This document shows, piece after piece, positions 24,201 through 33,200 of a stretch of 64,000 nt of DNA; position 1 is the stretch's first letter, and the number at the start of each line of letters is the position of its first letter. The translations under genes were made by a program, and so were the position numbers. Source of the DNA: Mesostigma viride (lineage: Eukaryota; Streptophyta; Mesostigmatophyceae; Mesostigmatales; Mesostigmataceae); the NCBI GenBank assembly GCA_009746045.1, contig RPFO01000165.1, forward strand, positions 6,002,085 through 6,066,084, in the 5' to 3' direction. A model generated the notes under the pieces. It ran no database searches and was not told where the DNA came from. It saw nothing but the letters and a program-made list of their open reading frames with translations.

Positions 24201-27200
24201 GTGGTGCAAGCATCATCGCGTGTTCCCCCCCATGTGTGCAAGCATCATCGCGTGTTCCCCCCCATGTGTGCAAGCATCATCGCGTGTTCCCCCCCATGTG
24301 TGCAAGCATCATCGCGTGTTCCCCCCCATGTGTGCAAGCATCATCGCGTGTTCCCCCCCATGTGGTGCAAGCATCATCGCGTGTTCCCCCCCATGTGTGC
24401 AAGCATCATCGCGTGTTCCCCCCCATGTGTGGTGTGGTGCAAGCATCATCGCGTGTTCCCCCCCATGTGTGGTGTGGTGCAAGCATCATCGCGTGTTCCC
24501 CCCCATGTGTGGTGTGGTGCAAGCATCATCGCGTGTTCCCCCCCATGTGTGGTGTGGTGCAAGCATCATCGCGTGTTCCCCCCCATGTGTGGTGTGGTGC
24601 AAGCATCATCGCGTGTTCCCCCCCATGTGTGGTGTGGTGCAAGCATCATCGCGTGTTCCCCCCCATGTGTGCAAGCATCATCGCGTGTTCCCCCCCATGT
24701 GTGCAAGCATCATCGCGTGTTCCCCCCCATGTGTGCAAGCATCATCGCGTGTTCCCCCCCATGTGGTGCAAGCATCATCGCGTGTTCCCCCCATGTGTGC
24801 AAGCATCATCGCGTGTTCCCCCCCATGTGTGCAAGCATCATCGCGTGTTCCCCCCCATGTGTGCAAGCATCATCGCGTGTTCCCCCCCATGTGTGCAAGC
24901 ATCATCGCGTGTTCCCCCCCATGTGTGCAAGCATCATCGCGTGTTCCCCCCCATGTGGTGCAAGCATCATCGCGTGTTCCCCCCCATGTGTGCAAGCATC
25001 ATCGCGTGTTCCCCCCCATGTGTGGTGTGGTGCAAGCATCATCGCGTGTTCCCCCCCATGTGTGGTGTGGTGCAAGCATCATCGCGTGTTCCCCCCCATG
25101 TGTGGTGTGGTGCAAGCATCATCGCGTGTTCCCCCCCATGTGTGGTGTGGTGCAAGCATCATCGCGTGTTCCCCCCCATGTGTGGTGTGGTGCAAGCATC
25201 ATCGCGTGTTCCCCCCCATGTGTGGTGTGGTGCAAGCATCATCGCGTGTTCCCCCCCATGTGTGGTGTGGTGCAAGCATCATCGCGTGTTCCCCCCCCAT
25301 GTGTGGTGTGGTGCAAGCATCATCGCGTGTTCCCCCCCATGTGTGGTGTGGTGCAAGCATCATCGCGTGTTCCCCCCCATGTGTGCAAGCATCATCGCGT
25401 GTTCCCCCCCATGTGGTGCAAGCATCATCGCGTGTTCCCCCCCATGTGTGCAAGCATCATCGCGTGTTCCCCCCCATGTGTGGTGTGGTGCAAGCATCAT
25501 CGCGTGTTCCCCCCCATGTGTGGTGTGGTGCAAGCATCATCGCGTGTTCCCCCCCATGTGTGGTGTGGTGCAAGCATCATCGCGTGTTCCCCCCCATGTG
25601 TGGTGTGGTGCAAGCATCATCGCGTGTTCCCCCCCATGTGTGGTGTGGTGCAAGCATCATCGCGTGTTCCCCCCCATGTGTGGTGTGGTGCAAGCATCAT
25701 CGCGTGTTCCCCCCCATGTGTGCAAGCATCATCGCGTGTTCCCCCCCATGTGTGGTGTGGTGCAAGCATCATCGCGTGATCCCCCCCATGTGTGGTGTGG
25801 TGCAAGCATCATCGCGTGTTCCCCCCCATGTGTGGTGTGGTGCAAGCATCATCGCGTGTTCCCCCCCATGTGTGGTGTGGTGCAAGCATCATCGCGTGTT
25901 CCCCCCCATGTGTGCAAGCATCATCGCGTGTTCCCCCCCATGTGTGGTGTGGTGCAAGCATCATCGCGTGTTCCCCCCCATGTGTGGTGTGGTGCAAGCA
26001 TCATCGCGTGTTCCCCCCCCATGTGTGCAAGCATCATCGCGTGTTCCCCCCCATGTGTGGTGTGGTGCAAGCATCATCGCGTGTTCCCCCCCCATGTGTG
26101 TGCAAGCAAGCAACATCATCGCGTGTTCCCCCCCCCATGTGTTTAGGGTTTAGGGTTTAGGGTTTAGGGTTTAGGGTTTAGGGGTAAACCCTAAAGAGTG
26201 CAACATCGCGTGATCCATAATTCACGCATTTCTGTCCCCCCTCACCGGTACAAAGCTTGGCGATGGCCTTTGGTGCCGTCACGGGGTAGTTCTCTCGTCG
26301 TTACACAACAACACACATTTATGTAGCACATAGCCCAGTTGCTACATCGATTCTATACGAATAGCTCACCAGCACCCGCTTGGCGCTGGCCTTGAGTGCG
26401 GTCATGATCTCGTCCGCACACGCGTCCAGTGTCGCGCGAGCCTTGTCGTGCAGGGGGGAGGAGGGGCCGTCCGAGGCAGCGCAGTGGGCCAGTGCCTGCA
26501 CGGCTGCCAGCATCACGCCTGCCTCACGGTGCTTGAGGAAGATGCCCTTGACAAGGCCCAGCATCTTCTCCAGCGCCTGTTGGGAGGATTTAGGGCAATT
26601 TAGGGACATTGTTAGCTCATTGGTGGTACCGACCTAGCATCTTCTGCAGCGCCTGGCATGGCCCGTGGGCACATTCAACAGGATGGACTTTGATCTGAGC
26701 ACGGCAATGGGATGATTCCTTGTGGCATCCTTTCTACTGGCATCCTTGCGGAAGCCATTATTTCCACCTTCCAAGAAACACTCACGGCAGTAAAAACCGG
26801 CGCACCTTCCCATGGCATGGCAGCATGACCTGAACACATCGCGGTCTAGGGATGTAAATAATAGCCCCCCATCAGTCATCACAGTCTGTGAACCATGCCA
26901 CCGATTGTGGCGTTGTTGTCGCCTTCTCATGCCTTCCAAGTGTGCAGTGAACACATAACCACGGGACTGATGCTCCAAACAAACAACCAAACACACCTTC
27001 TCATGGCTCTGCAGCCAGGACTGGACATGCACAATAGGGGTTATGCTATAGGATCAAGAGGAGACAACGCCACCTTCTCACGGCATGGACTGGACACATT
27101 CTATACGGGGGTGGTGGGGGTGGGGTTATTCCATACGGGTATATAAATAAAGTATACAAATAAAGTTTACAAATAAAGTATATAAATAACCCCCCACCTT

Positions 27201-30200
27201 CTCATGGCTCTGCAGCGTGAACTGCTTCAAGTCCAGCCCCTTCAATACCCCCAGCAGCGACGCCGATGTGCCCGGTTCCACCTGGAACGTCGCCAGCAGG
27301 TCCGGCAGCGCCCGCACAAGCACCCTGGACAACCCTGCCGTGTCGGCCGCCACCTTCTCCCGGTCCGCCTTCTTCATCTTGCTCAGAGGTTGGTCCGCAT
27401 CCCCCGGGGCGATCCCCTGCCCCATCGCCTTCCTCACACACCCCGCCAGCACATGGACCAAATAGGGCCCCACGTCGTCGGCCACTGCAGGGACGCCCTC
27501 CCCACCCAGGAGCAGGTCCACCATGCCCTGCCAGTCCCTGAGCGCGTCCAGGTGAGGCCACAGCGCGTCCACCACCAGATGCACCTGGCTCGCTACCTGC
27601 TGGCTCCCGGCACCTCGGCCCCCCATCCGATTCCCTTCCTCGTCCTCGTCATCAGCCTCAGGGTCGTCCTGGGTGCTACCACCTGTCACCTCCATGACCA
27701 CCTCCAGCAGCTTCTCGAGCTGAGCCACGGAGCGGGTCTTCACCGGTTGCAGCTGGGAGGACTGGGACCCACCCGCCTTGCCCTTGCCCTTGGGGGCCTT
27801 GCGGCCGCTGCCCGGGGTCGGCGAGGGCGAGGGTTCGGGCACGTTGGCGAAGAGGAGGGAGTGGAAGAGAGAGCCGCCCGCGCGGCGCACGGGGGCCACC
27901 TCCTCGAGTAGCAGGTCGCGGAGGGGGGTCACGTCGGCCTCTTCGAGCAGCTCGTGGCTGGGGTTGCGAATAGGAAGTAAATGATGCGAATAGGAAGCAA
28001 ATGATGCGAATAGCAAGTAAATTATGGGTGGAACAAAAGGAGAGGGGTAGTTAGGAGAAGGGCGGCAGGATAGTAAAGGAGAAGGGTGGCAGGATAGTCA
28101 AGGAGAGTTGGAGCGCAGTAAAAGAGAAAGGTGGGAGGATAGCCTAGGAGAAGGGTCAGATCTATTAGTAGTCAGGAGAAGGGTCAGATCTATTTGTAGT
28201 AAGGAGAAGGGTCAGATCTATTAGTAGTAAGGAGAAGGGTCAGATCTATTAGTCGTAAGGCGAAGGGTCAGATCTGTTAGTATTAAGGAGAAGGGTCCGA
28301 TCGGCATCATGAAGAGGTTCATGGCTGTGTCAACGCCATGACCCCATGATTGTACTAAAATACTATGATCTCCCCTCCTCTCTCCCCTCACACCACAACA
28401 CCCACCGCAACATGACCGATTGCACGCATTCCCTGCCATTTGTTGCCTCATCATTCCTGTTTACCCATAACTTACGAACCTGCGAATTGTTGTGGAACGC
28501 ATTTATTGAAATGCAAGCGCTGTTAACACCGCAGCATGACCCTGCAGCAAGTCAAGCGCCGCCACCGCCACCGCGCTATCATTCTCATATGCTTGAAACT
28601 CTACCGTAATCTCCCCTCCCCTCTCCCCTCTCCCCTCTCCCCTCTCCCCTCTCCCCTCTCCCTCTCCCTCTCCCCTCTCCCCTCTCCCCTCTCCCCTCTC
28701 CCCTCTCCCCTCTCCCCTCTCCCCTCTCCCCTCTCCTCTCCCCTCTCCCCTCTCCCCTCTCCCCTCTCCCCTCTCCCCTCTCCCCTCTCCCCTCTCCCCT
28801 CTCCCCTGACACCCCCACCCACCGCAGCATGACCTGCAGCAGCTCCAGCGCCGCCACCGCCACGTCGGGTGCCACGTCGTAGGCCATCTCCCTCAGCCGC
28901 TTGAGGAAGCGCTGCGAGAAGAGCTCCAGCTGCGCCACGTGTCCCTCGTCCGAGTACAGGGGCAGTAGTGCTCCCATCGCAGACAGGCGGACAGGGGCCT
29001 CCTGCGGGCACTCATCCATGATCACGTGATTGGCCATGGGGGCTGCTATCAGTTTTTACTATTGCTACAGTTTATTACTATCACTTGTTTCGACATGTCC
29101 TAAATAAACCTCGTGCTACATCGGACAAAACAAGCCCCAAAGAAACCAGACATGCCACCTCCGATACCATGCGACCCACCTCGTCATAGAGCACCCATCC
29201 AATGCACTTGAGGAGCTTGTGCCCTATACACACGTTGATACCATGTCCTATATCACATATATCATAGTATTTCGAGTACTATACTGTGTCATGGAGCACC
29301 CATCCAATGTACTTGGAGGAACATGCCCCTCATACAAACACCGGCATTATTATTGACAGACATTATTCTTTGAGTTTACATGTTACAGCACTGATATTTA
29401 CCTTGTCGTACAGCACCCATCCGATGTACTTGAGGAACATGTCCCGCAGGAAGAGCGCAGGGTGCGCCAGGATGCAGGCGCCCAGGGTGGCCACGCAGGC
29501 ACTGCGGATCTCGGGGTCCACGTCGCGGTAGCGGCGCACAAAGATGCTGCCGTACACATGTGGGTGTGGGTTTGGGTTTGTGTGTGGGTGTGGGTGTGGG
29601 TGTGGTGGTAGGGGGGGGAGGGGAGAACGAGGAAGGAGGGCAGGTAACAGATGGGGAAGCGTGGAGTTGGGCATAAACACAACAGTGGGGCATGCATACA
29701 ACAGTGGGGCATTGTGTATGCTGGTGGGGCATGGGGTACACTATACAATGCCACAGGGGGTAGTGATCGAAACTTGGGCTGCTGTATTATGTTGGGCTGG
29801 TAATAGGACGGGGTGCAACCCCCCCAAACTCGTGATCATGAGGGCAAGATGGATGCCACCAAGGGTCCACCGAGGGTCGCTAGATGAGTGGACGGGGTTC
29901 ATATTCATAGGTGTTGGACTTCCCCGGTGGATGGAGGGACCACTTTGCCGATTCCTTTGCTGGTCTGCAATGACATTCATTCCTACTGAGACTGCTTTAG
30001 TTGCCATTAATGAAAACATACACGTGCGTACAGCCTAATTAACACAAAGACAGCCTCACCCCTTGGACAGCTGGTCCCCAGAACTACTTCGCAGTATCGT
30101 CCCACCACTCAAATAGATGCCCCAGATAAATCATGCGCAGAACACAACATCCCTTACCATAAGTTGGTCCACGGCTGGCTCGACACCCTCTACCCTGTGA

Positions 30201-33200
30201 TGGATACGGGACCCGGTTGATAGATAACAGATCTAAACAGCCGCTCGATAAGTGGAACAGAGTCTCAACCCTTAAACCGCTGGTCCACCACTAGGCATCG
30301 CCTCGGTACCTTTACCTGTAATAAAGAAAATATTACATACTGACAGTACTAGTAGTACATTACATAGGAATAGTTAATCACAAGTACACAGTAAAATGCC
30401 CTCAAAGTACAGTAAAACCTCACTCCTTGAACAGCATCAGTTAGTCAGAAGGCAGCGAGCCCTCACCCCTTGAATGACAGTTAAAAACTACAATAGGCCC
30501 TTTGAACACCTCACCCCTTGAACAATGGCTACTTAGTGATACATGCAATAAACACCCACCCCTTGAACAGCTGGTCCACCATCGCCTCGGCCGCACTCGC
30601 GTTGGCGTGCGCCTCCTCCACCTTCTGCCTCAAGTCCGCCAGCTTGCTACTGGCCCCCGCGCCGGCCGCGCCCTTCTTCCCGATGGCCCGCTCGGCGGCC
30701 TCCAGCTGGCGCCCGCTGGTCTCTCGCGCGGTCGCGCAGGAGACCGCCACCTGGACAAGGGAGAGGAGCAGCTGGAGACCGATCTGGGTGCCCGCCTGGC
30801 GGAAGCTGCGCGGCGCGGTGCTGGCGGTGGGCATTGGGCACGCACGGTGTGTGTGTGGGGGGGGGGGGTGGGGGGGATGTATGTGTGTACTAAGGTGTTG
30901 TAAGATCATGCGTAGTCTCAGGCGGGTACAGAACGGGCATGACAGGGGGAGGGCACAGGTGGGTTGTACGGTGTTGTAAGACCATATGATATGAAAAACA
31001 CGTATGGTCGGTGTTGTAAGACCATATGATATGATAAACACGTATGGTCGGTGTTGTAAGACCATATGATATGATAAACACGTATGGTCGGTGTTGTAAG
31101 ACCATATGATATGATAAACACGTATGGTCGGTGTTGTAAGACCATATGATATGATAAACACGTATGGTCGGTGTTGTGAGTGGCGGAATGGGTATGACAA
31201 AGTGAGGCGTGTGTTGTGATTGCAGGGACGTGCATGGTGGGGACGCATGTGTGGGTTGTAACGTGCTGTATGCGTGGGTTGTAACGTGTTGTATGCGTGG
31301 GTTGTAACGTGCTGTATGCGTGGGTTGTAGCGTGCTGTATGCGTGGGTTGTAGCGTGCTGTATGTGTGGGTTGTAGCGTGCTGTATGCGTGGGTTGTAGC
31401 GTGCTGTATGCGTGGGTTGTAGCGTGCTGTATGCGTGGGTTGTAACGTGCTGTATGTGTGGGTTGTAACGTGCTGTATGCGTGGGTTGTAACGTGCTGTA
31501 TGCGTGGGTTGTAACGTGCTGTATGCGTGGGTTGTAGCGTGCTGTATGTGTGGGTTGTAGCGTGCTGTATGCGTGGGTTGTAGCGTGCTGTATGCGTGGG
31601 TTGTAGCGTGCTGTATGCGTGGGTTGTAACGTGCTGTATGCGTGGGTTGTAACGTGCTGTATGCGTGGGTTGTAACGTGCTGTATGCGTGGGTTGTAGCG
31701 TGCTGTACGCGTGGGTTGTAGCGTGCTGTATGCGTGGGTTGTAGCGTGCTGTATGCGTGGGTTGTAGCGTGCTGTACGCGTGGGTTGTAGCGTGCTGTAT
31801 GCGTGGGTTGTAGCGTGCTGTATGCGTGGGTTGTAGCGTGCTGTACGCGTGGGTTGTAGCGTGCTGTATGCGTGGGTTGTAGCGTGCTGTCTGCGTGGGT
31901 TGTAGCGTGCTGTAAGATCACCCGTAAAGCAAGCTAGGGTGGAGTGGGGAGGTGGCAAGTCCAGCAGATGACGTTATTCATCACAGTCTGCTCTTACAGC
32001 ATCCACTTGGGATAGACAGTAACCAAGTGTCAGGAAGGGGCACAATATACTATTAATTAATTAATTAATTAGATATACTATACAGGAGCACAATATACCG
32101 GACGGCATCTAGAAGCTACGAAGGAAGCACGCGTGTAGTCTCACTCTAGCAATACGCTCACATAACGCTTTACCCCACTCCCCCCCCCCTCCTCCTCACC
32201 CCGTGAGTGCGATGAGGTAGTTGGTGCAGCTGGGGATGAGCACGTCGTCCGTCAGGATTGGCGTCCCTGCCTCGTTCACCAGAGTGTCCCAGAACTGGAG
32301 CAGGTTGCGCTTGAACACGCTGGCGCCACCTGGCGCGGCCGCGCCCTTGCCCCGCCCCGCAGCAAACAGGTCGTCCGCGCCATTCTGCCATGCGTACGCA
32401 CACATGCGGACACACACATACTCTTGAACACATGCGCCAAATGTCAAAGGACTGCAGAATGACAAAGGGAATGGCACAGGAACGTCGAAGGAATGCTTGC
32501 ATATAAAATGTTTTTAGGGTAAGGTCTAGATATGCCCCCAGCTTTACAAAATAAATAGATAAAACTTATATTCTAAAAAACATTTTCATGCATGTAGGAA
32601 CTGGTCTGTAGTCTTTACAGCGCGGTTTGTGATATTTACGTAGAGTGAGGCAGCTCTATCCATCTGTGAATAGGATGTCTCGGTATACAAGCCATGAGGC
32701 AGCTCTATCCATCTGTGAATAGGATGTCTCGGTATACAAGCCAGGAGGCAGCTCTATCCATCCGTGAATAGGATGTCTCGGTATACAAGCCATGAGGCAG
32801 CTCTATCCATCTGCGAATAGGATGTCTCGGTACACCATAAGTGAGGCATCTCTATCCATTCAAACCTAGGACGTCTCAGTACACAAGCAACGCTTGCAGG
32901 CCACCCCACATCTGTATATACATCTGTAGCCTCCGTACACAAGCCTGCCGCTGCTGCCGGCACATCCCTGCCCCCTAACCCTCAACGATCTAAATCTCTA
33001 CGATCAGCCCCATGCCAGCCCTCCCCCAGCTTGCACGCTTCGGCCACCAGGTAACGATGGTGTTGGCAAACGTTCATAATCAACACCGCTTGCCTACGAA
33101 CGATATGCTTTCGCACATTACTTCATCACATTGTGGCCACCCCTGCATGGTACTCCATCGACACGATACCCTATTCGTAAATATGTGCTACTCGTAAGAC

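Noticed and set aside
12412-26138. CRISPR-like array
   Set aside because: The units are contiguous with no unique spacers, and the window is eukaryotic.
12220-26160. Three plus-strand open frames of more than 4,500 codons across the satellite
   Set aside because: They are the same 40/32-bp monomer read in rotating frames. There is no codon-position bias, and the array lies inside a phase-consistent intron of a gene on the other strand.
30890-31958. Long minus-strand frames of about 345 codons over the 23-bp repeat
   Set aside because: Stop-free only because of the repeat unit; the segment lies in SCC3 intron 6.
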